Shown here one piece after another: positions 8,561-17,465 of a stretch of DNA of 64,000 bases. Within the stretch, counting starts at the first letter, position 1. Each line of letters opens with the position of its first letter. The position numbers and the translations under genes are program-made. The notes beneath the pieces are model-generated. The model made no database searches. It worked only from the letters and a program-made list of their open reading frames with translations, and was not told the origin of the DNA. The DNA is taken from positions 1 through 64,000 of the forward strand of contig JAJFFQ010000020.1 of the NCBI GenBank assembly GCA_021776565.1. The letters run 5' to 3'. The DNA is from Robiginitomaculum sp. GTDB taxonomy: Bacteria > Pseudomonadota > Alphaproteobacteria > Caulobacterales > Maricaulaceae.

Positions 8561-8664
8561 AGATCATAAACTCTTCGCTTTATAGACACCCATTGTGAGA
8601 GGCATAAAACAGAACGGCAATGCTTGTATGTGAAATAATTCTGTAATCAGCATGACAAGCACAC

Positions 8665-8693
8665 TTGACTGCGCCATTGTAAATATGTAAAGC
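8665..8693 (+). promoter_or_regulatory. Possible promoter for the alpha/beta hydrolase gene
   Basis: TTGACT at 8665-8670, 17 bp spacer, then TAAAGC at 8688-8693. The -10 box is weak. It lies about 30 bp upstream of the start codon at 8726, in the only gap between divergent genes. Confidence 0.35.
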
Positions 8694-8725
8694 AACATAG
8701 ACAAACAATCAATGGAGCAAGACAT

Positions 8726-9622
8726 ATGCGCATATTTTCTTTTATTTTCGGTTGCGTTGCGATTCTCGCGCTAACCAGTTTGAGTACGATTTCCCGGGCT
8801 GAACAAAACCCATGGATAGAGGTTAGTAAAGAGGGATCAGGCCCGCCTGTGCTGCTTATTCCGGGGCTTTCTTCATCTGCGGATGTGTGGGCGGGTACGG
8901 CGGCATATTTGGCAAAAAGTTACACGGTTTACCGTGTGCAGGTAAAGGGTTTTGCCGCTAGCCCTGCTGCGCCGGGTATGGATGAGGACGGCCTAATGGA
9001 TGGGCTGACCAACGCCCTAGCCTCCTTTATCAAAGACAATGATCTGAAACAGCCTGTGATTGTTGGTCATTCTATGGGCGGGTATCTGGCGTTACGACTG
9101 GCACGCGATCACCCGGCACTGATAAGCAAAGCCATGATTGTCGATGCCTTGCCGTTTTACAGTGTGATACTCAACCCGACGGCCACAGTGCAAAACATGA
9201 AACCCATTGCCGTAAACTACAAGGCGCAGCTGATTGCGGGCGCAAAACTGGATGAAAGCGTGCGCCGCCCTCAGCAACGCCAGATGCTCTCTTATATGGT
9301 GACTGGTGAGGATGATCTTGGCAAAGTGGTCAGTTGGGCCATGGATAGCGATGCGGCAGTGGTCGGCCAGGCGGTTTTTGAGCTGATGACGTCTGATCTT
9401 CGTGGTGATCTTGCCAGCATGAAAACGCCCACATTAGTCTTGGCCGCATGGGCATCGGGCGGGCCTTATACCAAGACGCAAATGCTCGGCTATTGGCAAA
9501 GCCAATATGCCGCTCATACAACAGCCAAAGTGGAACTCATGTCTCCAGCGCGGCACTTTATCATGCTGGATCAACCCGGTGATTTTGTTACCAGAGTTGA
9601 TGCGTTTCTAAGCGAGAAATAA
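8726..9622 (+). CDS. Exported alpha/beta hydrolase
   Basis: A 298-residue alpha/beta-hydrolase-fold protein with a signal peptide (hydrophobic residues 5-20, probable cleavage after SRA at 25). The nucleophile elbow is GHSMGG with S116, and the oxyanion region is LIPGLSS at 44-50. The catalytic histidine is H277 (ARHF). The usual acid position after the strand TLVLAAW carries a glycine-rich loop rather than a clear aspartate, so the acid may be elsewhere. Such secreted hydrolases include esterases and lactonases. The substrate is not predictable. It converges tail to tail on the tesA-like gene, with only a few bases between stops. Confidence 0.85.
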   Translation: MRIFSFIFGCVAILALTSLSTISRAEQNPWIEVSKEGSGPPVLLIPGLSSSADVWAGTAAYLAKSYTVYRVQVKGFAASPAAPGMDEDGLMDGLTNALASFIKDNDLKQPVIVGHSMGGYLALRLARDHPALISKAMIVDALPFYSVILNPTATVQNMKPIAVNYKAQLIAGAKLDESVRRPQQRQMLSYMVTGEDDLGKVVSWAMDSDAAVVGQAVFELMTSDLRGDLASMKTPTLVLAAWASGGPYTKTQMLGYWQSQYAAHTTAKVELMSPARHFIMLDQPGDFVTRVDAFLSEK

Positions 9623-9625
9623 ACC

Positions 9626-10372
9626 TCAGGGGCCACGCCTGCAGGGAATGTGTGGGCTTTCCAGTTCCGTATCCAGCCAGTCAGACAGGGCGTGGCCAAT
9701 AAGAGCCGCCCCTGCTTTGGTTGGGTGCAAACCATCAATCTGTATCAATTTCTGGTCTATGGCGGTACCATCATCATTGGCCAATGGTTGCATCAGGAAG
9801 GCAAAAAGCGGCACACAATGCGCGTTTGATAAATTTTCATAAAGTTCATCAAAGTCTTGCCCGTATTTCACCCCAAGGTTAGGCGCAGCGCGCATACCGG
9901 CAAGAAAAACATCCAGCCTGCGCAGGCGTGCTTTTTCTATCATGGCGGCAAGGTTTTTACGGGTTTGCGCCGGATCCAGACCGTTCAGCATGTCATTGGC
10001 CCCCAGCGCGATAAACACGCCGTCCGCTTCTGGCCCCACAGACCAGTCAAAACGGGCCAGGCCACTGGCGCTGGTATCGCCGGAAACCCCGGCGTTCAGC
10101 ACAGCAATATGTTGTCCGTCCCGGGCATCCAGATCGGCCTCAATAATACGGGGAAAGGCATCAGCAGCGGCCAAGCCAAGGCCGGCGGTCAAACTATCAC
10201 CCAACATGACAAGCTGATAAATGCCGCCTGTCGGTTTTGGTTGATAATCTGGATTTACCTGCGCCGCCTTAGATGGCGGTTTTGTAATTGCCTCATTCTC
10301 TGGCGCCCGCCCACACGAGACCAGCATCGATGCTATGACCAACATCACAAAAAATTGTATTTGCTTTTGCAC
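9626..10372 (-). CDS. TesA-like SGNH arylesterase/lysophospholipase lipoprotein
   Basis: A 248-residue SGNH hydrolase. Catalytic S60 lies in GDSLTAG, the Gly/Asn oxyanion residues include N126 in GANDM, and the D213-x-x-H216 pair lies in DGLHPT. An N-terminal lipobox LVSC (C20) predicts a lipoprotein, unlike the soluble periplasmic TesA of E. coli. The start is a GTG at 10372 with AAGGA upstream. It is divergent from ybbA-ybbP, the same tesA/ybbAP arrangement known from E. coli, which supports a link to envelope lipid handling. Likely activities are thioesterase, arylesterase or lysophospholipase. Confidence 0.88.
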   Translation of the reverse strand: MQKQIQFFVMLVIASMLVSCGRAPENEAITKPPSKAAQVNPDYQPKPTGGIYQLVMLGDSLTAGLGLAAADAFPRIIEADLDARDGQHIAVLNAGVSGDTSASGLARFDWSVGPEADGVFIALGANDMLNGLDPAQTRKNLAAMIEKARLRRLDVFLAGMRAAPNLGVKYGQDFDELYENLSNAHCVPLFAFLMQPLANDDGTAIDQKLIQIDGLHPTKAGAALIGHALSDWLDTELESPHIPCRRGP

Positions 10373-10451
10373 TCGTAATCCTTATCGATTATCGCTATAT
10401 ACTCTGTGTAAGCCATAAGAACATGTTCGCCAATCAAAGATAGAGAAAAAA

Positions 10452-11123
10452 ATGCCGTCATCACCTGTTATTGAAATGCAAAAGGTCAGCTTGACCTTGC
10501 CGGCGGCTAATGGCCCGGTGCATATCCTTAAAAATCTTGATATGTCTGTGGCCCAGGGTGAGAGCGTTGCCATTGTCGGGCCATCGGGTTCGGGCAAAAC
10601 CTCGCTGATCTCTGTGGCGGCGGGGCTGGAGCGCGCCAGTGTCGGCATTGTGCGATTGTTGGGCGAAGAGCTTGGCCTTTTGAACGAGGATGCCCTGGCC
10701 CGCCTTAGGCGGGGCCGTGTTGGTTTTGTGTTTCAGTCCTTTCATCTCTTGCCTAATATGACAGCACTGGAAAATGTCGCAGCACCGCTGGAGATTATGC
10801 ACAATAAAAACGCGATTGATCTGGCGCGTGAAGCATTGGAACAAATGGGGCTGGCAGATCGTGTTCATCATTACCCGGCGCAGCTTTCAGGTGGAGAGAA
10901 ACAGCGTGTGGCGGTTGCCCGTGCTCTGGCATCAGAGCCAAAAATAGTGTTTGCCGACGAGCCAACCGGAAATCTGGACACTAAAGCAGGCAAGATGGTT
11001 GCCGATCTGGTTTTTGCTGAATGTGCTGCACGCGGTGCTGCATTGCTGCTGGTCACCCATGATGCGGCGTTGGCGGCACGGGCCGGACGCATTATCACCA
11101 TGCAGGACGGGCATATTATATGA
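10452..11123 (+). CDS. ybbA: ABC transporter ATP-binding protein, YbbA/LolD type
   Basis: A 223-residue MacB/LolD-class ATPase. Walker A is GPSGSGKT at 43-50, the signature LSGGE at 145-149, and Walker B IVFADE at 165-170 followed by PTGNLD. These ATPases pair with FtsX-type permeases in mechanotransmission rather than classical transport. The partner is the next gene, overlapping by 4 nt (ATGA). Context beside a tesA-like gene identifies it as ybbA rather than lolD. Function of YbbAP is envelope-related, and in E. coli it has been tied to periplasmic hydrolases such as TesA. Confidence 0.9.
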   Translation: MPSSPVIEMQKVSLTLPAANGPVHILKNLDMSVAQGESVAIVGPSGSGKTSLISVAAGLERASVGIVRLLGEELGLLNEDALARLRRGRVGFVFQSFHLLPNMTALENVAAPLEIMHNKNAIDLAREALEQMGLADRVHHYPAQLSGGEKQRVAVARALASEPKIVFADEPTGNLDTKAGKMVADLVFAECAARGAALLLVTHDAALAARAGRIITMQDGHII

Positions 11124-13663
11124 GTGCGCGTCTGGCAGATTTGTTGCTTGCGGCACGCTTTGCCCGGCGTGAATTGCGCCAGGGCGTGCGTGGCTTTGTG
11201 ATTTTTCTGGCCTGTCTGGCGTTGGGTGTTGCCGCCATAGCGACGGCGGGATCATTGGGTGAAACTTTTCGGCGCGGTATAGCACAGCAATCACGCGTGC
11301 TTTTGGGTGGTGATCTGGCTTTTACCCTGAACCAGCGCCGCGCTACGCCTAAAGAACTGCAATGGATCAGAGAACTTGGCCCGGTTTCAATCGTAATGGG
11401 CTTGCGCACGATGGCCGGGCCACCCGATGCGCGCCGTCTGGTGCAATTGCGGGCGCTGGATGATGCCTATCCGTTGGTTGGCCAGGTTGAAATGCAAAAC
11501 GGTCAGGGTGTGCATGACGCCTTGGCCTTTAAGAATGGCCTACCCGGTATTGCCATGACCGCAGACGGGTTAAGTGATTTTAATCTGAACATTGGCGATG
11601 AATTGTCTTTGGGCGCCCGGCGCGTTTATATCGGCGGCATACTGGTTAGCGAACCTGACCGGTTAGGCATTGGCGGCGGGCTGGGCCAGCGTGTGCTGAT
11701 CTCGGATGATGGTCTGGAGCATCTGGGCCTTGCCGGAACCGGCGCGCTTTATGGCATTACCTATCGGGTTGTTCTGCCTGAGGATGAAGACCCGGAGGAA
11801 ACTGCAAAGACAGCACGAGAACACTTCACCGATGCTGGTTTTAACATCACAGACCGGGAAAATTCAGCCACTGGATTAACTAACTTGATTGGCTTTCTTG
11901 AAACATTTCTGGCGGTGGTGGGTCTTGCGGCTCTGGTGGCTGGCGGTCTGGGTGTGGCACAAGCGGTTAATGCATTTCTGGATCAGCGTCGCCCGGCCAT
12001 TGCCACGCTAAAAGCTCTTGGCGGCGATCAAAACCTGATCCGTATGACCTATGGTCTGCAATTGGGTGTGCTGGCTTTTGGCGGCGCATTTATTGGCATG
12101 GTATTTGGCGCACTGGCCCCTTTTGCGGTGATGGCCTGGGCCGGTGAAAACCTGCCTTTACCAACCGCAATGGCGATCTATCCTCTGCCATTATTAACCG
12201 CGTTGGGTGAGGGATTACTGGCTGCTGGGGTATTTGCCTTGCCCGCCCTTGGTCGTGCTCGGGCCACGCCCCCGGCGGCGCTCTATCGCGGTGCGATTGA
12301 GAAAACCAGGTTTGCGCCTCTACCGGAGCTTATTGTTGCGCTGCTGTGCGGGCTTGGGTTTAGCGCACTTGCGGTTCTGACCAGCCCGTCAAAAATGGTG
12401 ACCTTGTTTTTGCTGGGTGCGAGCCTGATCGCATTTTTGTTGTTCATCGGGCTTTCCCGTGTGCTGATGGTACTGGCGCGCCTTGTGGCCCGGCGCAGTT
12501 CTGGTTTGACCCGCATGGTGTTTGCCTCTCTTGGCGGGCCGGGGTCTGCGGCGCGTGATGCGGGGCCGGCCCTGGGACTTGGCTTTGCGCTTCTGTCTTT
12601 GGTGGTGCTGGTGCAATCCAATCTGGTTCGCCAGATCAGCGATATTGCCCCCAAGACCAGCCCGTCTTTGGTGCTGGCACAAATTCAGGCCGATGATACG
12701 GACAGGCTGGATGCGTTGTTGCAGGGCAACGGCCTGGATATTACCGATGATGAACACTATTTGCGCGGCGCGTTTCTCACCGGGCGTATCCATAGTCTGA
12801 ATGGCAACAAGATAGACCGTGATGAAGTTAAACAGGGTGAACGCTGGGCCATTGATAACGAGATCGGCATGTCCATTGTTGCGGCAGAGCCAAAAAATGC
12901 ACAACTGACCCAGGGTACATGGTGGCCAGCAAATTATAGCGGCCCGGCACTGATCTCGCTGGAAGATGACGTGGCCAAAGGCGTGGGTATCGAACTGGGT
13001 GATACTTTGAGCATCCGGGTTCTTGGTCGTGATGTGAAGGCAAAAGTGGCTAATTTACGCACCATAGACTGGGGCGGTTTCGGGGCGACGTTTGCAATTG
13101 TTTTTGCCCCCGGCACATTAGAGGCAGCGCGACCCTCGCACATCGCCATCATTCGTACGCCCAAGGCAATGGATGAAAAACTCGCTCGCGCCGTGGGCGC
13201 TGCCTTTCCCACGATCAGCATTGTGCGTGTGCGCGAAGCTCTGGAGGCCGTGGCTGAACTGTTCGCCGATGTATCTCTGGCGGTTAGTGCAATTGCCGGG
13301 ATTGTCGCCCTCTCTGGCGCGCTGGTTTTGCTGGGCGCATTGGCGGCGGCGGCACAAAGACGGCAGAGCGAGCTGGCGCTTCTTAAAACTCTGGGTGTTA
13401 CCCCGCTGGGCGCGCTGACCATGATGGCCGCAGAGTTTTTTCTGGCCGCCTTTGCCATGGCGTTTCTGGCGCTGGCGCTAGCCGCTCTAGCCGCTTATCC
13501 CATTGTTGTGAACAGCTTTGAGGCCAATTGGGCGCCCGACTGGGCCGCCGCCGTTGCCATGCTTGGCATGGCCGCTGGCATGGCCGGGCTTGGTGGCTGG
13601 TTTGCCGGGCGCGCGGCGTTATCGGCACCGCCTGCGCGGGCCTTGCGGCAAAATCAGGTTTAA
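11120..13663 (+). CDS. ybbP: FtsX-like permease, YbbP family
   Basis: An 847-residue inner-membrane permease with two FtsX domains. One hydrophobic segment near the N-terminus (GVRGFVIFLACLALGVAAIA) is followed by a large extracytoplasmic domain. Three segments at about 255-375, a central helix-rich part and a second periplasmic domain come next. A last set of three segments lies at about 715-835. This layout matches YbbP (804 residues in E. coli). It overlaps ybbA by 4 nt, so both are made together. Confidence 0.9.
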   Translation: MSARLADLLLAARFARRELRQGVRGFVIFLACLALGVAAIATAGSLGETFRRGIAQQSRVLLGGDLAFTLNQRRATPKELQWIRELGPVSIVMGLRTMAGPPDARRLVQLRALDDAYPLVGQVEMQNGQGVHDALAFKNGLPGIAMTADGLSDFNLNIGDELSLGARRVYIGGILVSEPDRLGIGGGLGQRVLISDDGLEHLGLAGTGALYGITYRVVLPEDEDPEETAKTAREHFTDAGFNITDRENSATGLTNLIGFLETFLAVVGLAALVAGGLGVAQAVNAFLDQRRPAIATLKALGGDQNLIRMTYGLQLGVLAFGGAFIGMVFGALAPFAVMAWAGENLPLPTAMAIYPLPLLTALGEGLLAAGVFALPALGRARATPPAALYRGAIEKTRFAPLPELIVALLCGLGFSALAVLTSPSKMVTLFLLGASLIAFLLFIGLSRVLMVLARLVARRSSGLTRMVFASLGGPGSAARDAGPALGLGFALLSLVVLVQSNLVRQISDIAPKTSPSLVLAQIQADDTDRLDALLQGNGLDITDDEHYLRGAFLTGRIHSLNGNKIDRDEVKQGERWAIDNEIGMSIVAAEPKNAQLTQGTWWPANYSGPALISLEDDVAKGVGIELGDTLSIRVLGRDVKAKVANLRTIDWGGFGATFAIVFAPGTLEAARPSHIAIIRTPKAMDEKLARAVGAAFPTISIVRVREALEAVAELFADVSLAVSAIAGIVALSGALVLLGALAAAAQRRQSELALLKTLGVTPLGALTMMAAEFFLAAFAMAFLALALAALAAYPIVVNSFEANWAPDWAAAVAMLGMAAGMAGLGGWFAGRAALSAPPARALRQNQV

Positions 13664-13741
13664 GCCTTGAATCTGATGCAAAAAACAACGATATTACCAC
13701 TAAAGCTGCCAACGAAGCAGTATGGATAAAGGATTAGCCTT

Positions 13742-14458
13742 ATGAATAATTACAATCGATCCATGGCGGGTGCACAGACCATGGACACCAGTGTCGATGC
13801 AGGTTTGCGCACCTTTATGCTCGGCATTTATAATAATATGAGCATTGGTCTGGCGATCACCGGACTGGTGGCGTTTTTTACATCACAAAGTTTACCACTT
13901 ATGCAATTGATCCACGGCACGCCTTTGCGTTGGGTGGTGATGCTGGCCCCGCTTGGCTTTGTAATTTATCTCTCCGCACGGGTGATGAAAATGTCTCCGG
14001 CCACAGCGCGCATGTGGTTTTTTGCGTTTTCTGCGATGATGGGGCTTTCCATCTCCTATATATTCCTGGCCTATACCGGGCTTTCTATCGTTAAGGTGTT
14101 CTTCATCACAGCGGCTTCTTTTGGTGCGTTAAGCCTTTGGGGTTATACGACCAAGAAAAACTTGTCCGGCATGGGCAGCTTTATGATGATGGGACTGTTT
14201 GGCATCATCATTGCCATGGTAGTCAATATTTTTCTGAAATCCTCAGCCATGGATTTTGCCATCTCCGCCATTGGCGTGGTGATCTTTGCCGGGCTGACCG
14301 CCTGGGATACCCAGCGGCTGAAGCACAGCTATTACCAGATCGGTGCCAATGCCGAAATGGCGGGTAGAGTTGCCATTATGGGGGCGTTAAGTCTTTATCT
14401 TGATTTCCTCAACCTGTTCTTGTTCCTGCTGCGCTTTATGGGCGGTAGTCGCGGTTAA
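13742..14458 (+). CDS. Bax inhibitor-1/YccA family membrane protein
   Basis: A 238-residue protein with seven predicted membrane helices of the BI-1/TMBIM family. Typical signatures are the N-terminal VDAGLRTFMLGIYNNM, the central ARMWFFAFSAMMGLSIS, and the end AIMGALSLYLDFLNLFLFLL. The aspartates D312-like in AWDTQR and D in YLDFLN are the conserved proton/calcium-linked residues of the family. Bacterial members (YccA, YbhL) modulate FtsH or leak cations. It is followed at once by a strong terminator, so it is probably the last gene of its transcript. Confidence 0.92.
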   Translation: MNNYNRSMAGAQTMDTSVDAGLRTFMLGIYNNMSIGLAITGLVAFFTSQSLPLMQLIHGTPLRWVVMLAPLGFVIYLSARVMKMSPATARMWFFAFSAMMGLSISYIFLAYTGLSIVKVFFITAASFGALSLWGYTTKKNLSGMGSFMMMGLFGIIIAMVVNIFLKSSAMDFAISAIGVVIFAGLTAWDTQRLKHSYYQIGANAEMAGRVAIMGALSLYLDFLNLFLFLLRFMGGSRG

Positions 14459-14482
14459 GGCGAATTTTGATTTGTGAAAAAG

Positions 14483-14506
14483 CCCGGCCTTGTGGTCGGG
14501 TTTTTT
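14483..14506 (+). terminator. Rho-independent terminator
   Basis: Stem cccggcc (14483-14489) with ggtcggg (14494-14500), loop ttgt, followed by six T. It lies just after the BI-1 gene. Confidence 0.88.
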
Positions 14507-14543
14507 GTTAGAATGTAAACCAACACTGTGCTAATCAACACTC

Positions 14544-14762
14544 ATGAACAGATTTGGCAAAAGTTTTACCGGCGAAGCAGACCTGTCTTACGGGGATGGT
14601 GAGTTTCTGATTATGAAGGCTGGTGCCTATGTTATCTGCGCCGAAACCGGCAAGCAGATACCATTGGATGAGTTGCGCTATTGGAGTGCAGAACTGCAAG
14701 AAGCCTATGTGGATAGTGTGGCGGCGATGACGCGCTGGCGCACGGTGCAGGAAAAATCCTGA
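14544..14762 (+). CDS. DUF2093 domain protein
   Basis: A 72-residue protein of the alphaproteobacterial DUF2093 family, with the features LSYGDGEFLIMKAGAYVIC and the conserved LDELRYWS. Function is unknown. In many alphaproteobacteria this gene sits next to lpxK, which is encoded here about 1.7 kb away on the other strand. Its stop overlaps the start of the M23 peptidase by one base (TGATG), so the two are co-translated. Confidence 0.88.
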   Translation: MNRFGKSFTGEADLSYGDGEFLIMKAGAYVICAETGKQIPLDELRYWSAELQEAYVDSVAAMTRWRTVQEKS

Positions 14763-15589
14763 TGTTGCTTTTGGCGCTGCTGTTAATCGCCAGCCCTGAT
14801 CCGACCCCCATTTGTCATGGCAGCTATGAACAGGGCGCGTTATTGACGTGCCGCACCCTTCCCGGTGCTGATGTGACGTTAAGTGATGCGTCAGGTTTTG
14901 AAGCGCAGGTAAAGGCCGATGAGGCGGGGCGCTTCATCCTTGGCTTTTCCCGTGATGCTGCGCCCAATATGACCTTGCGCGTTTGCGCGCCCGGTAATGC
15001 GTGTGCGTCTCTGCCATTGGCTATTGTGCCACACGATTACAAGATCGAACGTATAGACGGTTTGCCCCCGGGCAAGGTGTCAAGCTTTACCCCGGCACAA
15101 TTGGCCCATATCCGTAAAAGCAGCGCCAGAAAAAAAACCGCTTTTGCGGCGAAAACCATTTCGGACGCTTTCCTTGCCGGGTTTTCCAAACCGGTGGAAA
15201 ATGCCCGCATTAGCGGGTTTTATGGCTCGCAACGGGTGCTGAATGGGGAGCCAAAACGCCCCCATATGGGCATGGACTTTGCGGTGCCAACAGGCACGCC
15301 CATTGTTGCCCCGGCGGGGGGAGTGGTGACCCTGGCTGACCCGGATTTATATTTCGAGGGTGGCACGGTGTTTCTGGATCATGGTCAGGGACTGGTGAGC
15401 GTATTTATGCATATGAGTGCGCTGGATGTTAAAGACGGACAGCGCGTGAACAAGGGCGAGGTGTTGGGTAGGGTCGGGGCCACAGGCCGGGCCACGGGGG
15501 CGCATTTGCACTGGTCGCTCAAATGGCGCAACCGATATTATGTTAACCCGGATGCGGCGCTGGAACTGGACTTGTCACCTTTGCGATAA
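14762..15589 (+). CDS. M23-family metallopeptidase (LytM domain)
   Basis: A 275-residue exported protein with a C-terminal LytM/M23 domain (about 150-265). Zinc ligands are H168 and D172 (HMGMD) and H250 in HLHW, with H217 in FMHMS as the additional active-site histidine, so it looks catalytically competent. The N-terminal segment MLLLALLLIASP is a short signal sequence. Family members cut peptide cross-links in peptidoglycan or activate amidases. It is coupled to DUF2093. Its 3' end overlaps the convergent acyltransferase gene by 52 nt. Confidence 0.9.
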   Translation: MLLLALLLIASPDPTPICHGSYEQGALLTCRTLPGADVTLSDASGFEAQVKADEAGRFILGFSRDAAPNMTLRVCAPGNACASLPLAIVPHDYKIERIDGLPPGKVSSFTPAQLAHIRKSSARKKTAFAAKTISDAFLAGFSKPVENARISGFYGSQRVLNGEPKRPHMGMDFAVPTGTPIVAPAGGVVTLADPDLYFEGGTVFLDHGQGLVSVFMHMSALDVKDGQRVNKGEVLGRVGATGRATGAHLHWSLKWRNRYYVNPDAALELDLSPLR

Positions 15590-16488
15590 ACATGCTTGGG
15601 CCAGCGCCGATGCACCCAGAACCAGTCCTGTGGGTGGGTACGAATTTGATCTTCCAGAAATTCATTTATTCTGGCAACTGTGTTGGCAATGGCTTTGGTT
15701 TTGTCCGGGTTTTTGTCTGGCTCTATGGGCGGGTGAAAGGTCACGGCAAAGCGTGCGGCGGGCAAGCGCGTTATTGAAACCGGCAATAAGGGCGCACCAA
15801 AGCGTATCGCCAGCCGGGCCGGGCCGGGCGCGGTTTTAAGGCTATGACCAAAAAACGGTGCATCAATACCTCGATTGAATTTTTGATCGTTTAAAAACGT
15901 GCATGTCTGGCCGTTTTTAATGGCGGACAGCATTTCGCGTGCGCCGTCTTCTCCCTTGGAACTCAAATCCGAAATTCCATAGCCCAGGCGGATCGCGTTG
16001 ATACGTTTGTCGATATGCGGGTTGTTGGCATGGCGATAGGATACCCGCGCATCAAGCCCGCTTTGACAGATGGCGACGGCCATGACCTCCCAATTGGCAA
16101 AATGCCCGGTGACAATGACGGCAGGTTCTCCGGATGCCTTGATCGCCTCTAAATGTTCCAGCCCGTGAACATCTACGCGGCTATTGCTTTCATAGGGGCG
16201 CATGTCCTTCATGTGAGGAAACTCGCCCCCCAGACGCCCCAGATTATCCCATGCGGCCATGGCCAGAGCCTTTGCTCCTGCTTCGTCAATCTTTGGGAAC
16301 ACCAGTTTGGCATTGACAAGTGCGGTGCGATGCGCTGGCAATAACGGGCCAAACATACGCATGAACCAGCCACCAAGGGCAGAGGCTTTTTCAATGGGCA
16401 AGCGTGAAAACACACCCATGAGCGCATCCCACAGCATGACTTCCATGCGCCAGCCAAGTCTATGCAAAAAAGGTTTTTGCTCGTTCAT
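15538..16488 (-). CDS. Lipid A biosynthesis acyltransferase (LpxL/HtrB family)
   Basis: A 316-residue late lipid A acyltransferase that transfers secondary acyl chains to Kdo2-lipid IVA at the inner membrane. The H-x4-E catalytic motif is H129-E134 in GHFANWE, and an upstream hydrophobic anchor lies around residues 36-52. The FLNDQKFNRG block fits the family. The start is the ATG at 16488, which overlaps lpxK by 4 nt. Last gene of the DUF374-waaA-lpxK-lpxL operon. Confidence 0.9.
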   Translation of the reverse strand: MNEQKPFLHRLGWRMEVMLWDALMGVFSRLPIEKASALGGWFMRMFGPLLPAHRTALVNAKLVFPKIDEAGAKALAMAAWDNLGRLGGEFPHMKDMRPYESNSRVDVHGLEHLEAIKASGEPAVIVTGHFANWEVMAVAICQSGLDARVSYRHANNPHIDKRINAIRLGYGISDLSSKGEDGAREMLSAIKNGQTCTFLNDQKFNRGIDAPFFGHSLKTAPGPARLAIRFGAPLLPVSITRLPAARFAVTFHPPIEPDKNPDKTKAIANTVARINEFLEDQIRTHPQDWFWVHRRWPKHVYRKGDKSSSSAASGLT

Positions 16489-17465
16489 GACCGGCTCGCC
16501 TGTTCCCATAGCGGCTTTAGTGTTGCCATGAGGATTTGCGGGTCATCAAAGCGCGCCTCCACCGGCCAGGCGTGTATACCAGTGCGTTGATCTTCGGCCA
16601 ATCGCACAAAATCTTTTTGCGTGGTGACCAGTGTCGCGTTTTCCTCATGCGCCCAATTGCGAAGGCGGGTAATTTCGGCGGGGCGGTAGAGATGATGATC
16701 GTCAAAGGCGATCTCCTGCACAAGATCAGCACCACAGTCGCGCAGGGCATCAAAGAACTTCTGCGGACGACCTATGCCAGCAAAAGCCAGCAGTGACCCT
16801 TTTGGTGGCGGCACAGGATTGACCAAACGAACGGTTAAAACGGGCAAGTCGGGGTTTTGTTTTAATGATCCTGTGCCTATGGCAATCACGGCATCGGCGC
16901 GGGCCAGGGCATCGCCCAGCGGTTCGCGTAATGGCCCTGCCGGAAACACCCGACCATTGCCAATTCCGCCGCCGGTTTCCAGCACCAATAACGAAACATC
17001 TTTGGTCAGATACGGATTCTGAAAGCCGTCATCCATAATGATGATGCTCGCCCCTTGCATCACGGCTATTTTGGCCCCGGCCACCCGGTCACGGGACACA
17101 ATTACAGGTGCGTGGCTAATCAACAACAAGGCTTCATCGCCCACATCAAGTGCGCTATGGTGCGCCTTGTCCACAGATAACGGCCCTTTGGCTTTGCCGC
17201 CATAACCGCGTGTGAGAAATGCCGGGTTATACCCTGCCTTTTGCAAGGCTTTGCAAAGTGTGATGGCCAGTGGGGTTTTGCCGGTACCGCCCAGGGTTAC
17301 ATTACCAAGGCAGATCACTGGTATGTTCACCCGTGTGGGCTTTACCCTGCGCTGCCGCCAGCGCCCGGCCAGTATCACCAGCCATGATAATGGCATAAGA
17401 AGTGCGCGGGTGAGCGGCGCACTGAGCGATCCGTGTTTGTGGTTCCAAAACTCTGGCGCACGCAT
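16485..17465 (-). CDS. lpxK: Tetraacyldisaccharide 4'-kinase
   Basis: A 326-residue LpxK, which phosphorylates the 4' position of the lipid A disaccharide to give lipid IVA. It has an N-terminal membrane-anchoring segment and the P-loop GNVTLGGTGKTP at 54-65. The family signature IIIMDDGFQNP (DDGFQ) is also present. Length is normal. Its start overlaps the waaA stop by one base and its stop overlaps the next acyltransferase by four. Confidence 0.95.
   Translation of the reverse strand: MRAPEFWNHKHGSLSAPLTRALLMPLSWLVILAGRWRQRRVKPTRVNIPVICLGNVTLGGTGKTPLAITLCKALQKAGYNPAFLTRGYGGKAKGPLSVDKAHHSALDVGDEALLLISHAPVIVSRDRVAGAKIAVMQGASIIIMDDGFQNPYLTKDVSLLVLETGGGIGNGRVFPAGPLREPLGDALARADAVIAIGTGSLKQNPDLPVLTVRLVNPVPPPKGSLLAFAGIGRPQKFFDALRDCGADLVQEIAFDDHHLYRPAEITRLRNWAHEENATLVTTQKDFVRLAEDQRTGIHAWPVEARFDDPQILMATLKPLWEQASRS

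Noticed and set aside
9420-9500. Frameshift in the alpha/beta hydrolase explaining the missing catalytic acid
   Set aside because: The frame continues smoothly to the catalytic histidine; the acid may be at a non-standard position.
14762-16488. 52-nt overlap of the M23 peptidase and acyltransferase genes as a sign of annotation error
   Set aside because: Both C-termini look natural for their families, and short convergent overlaps recur in this window.
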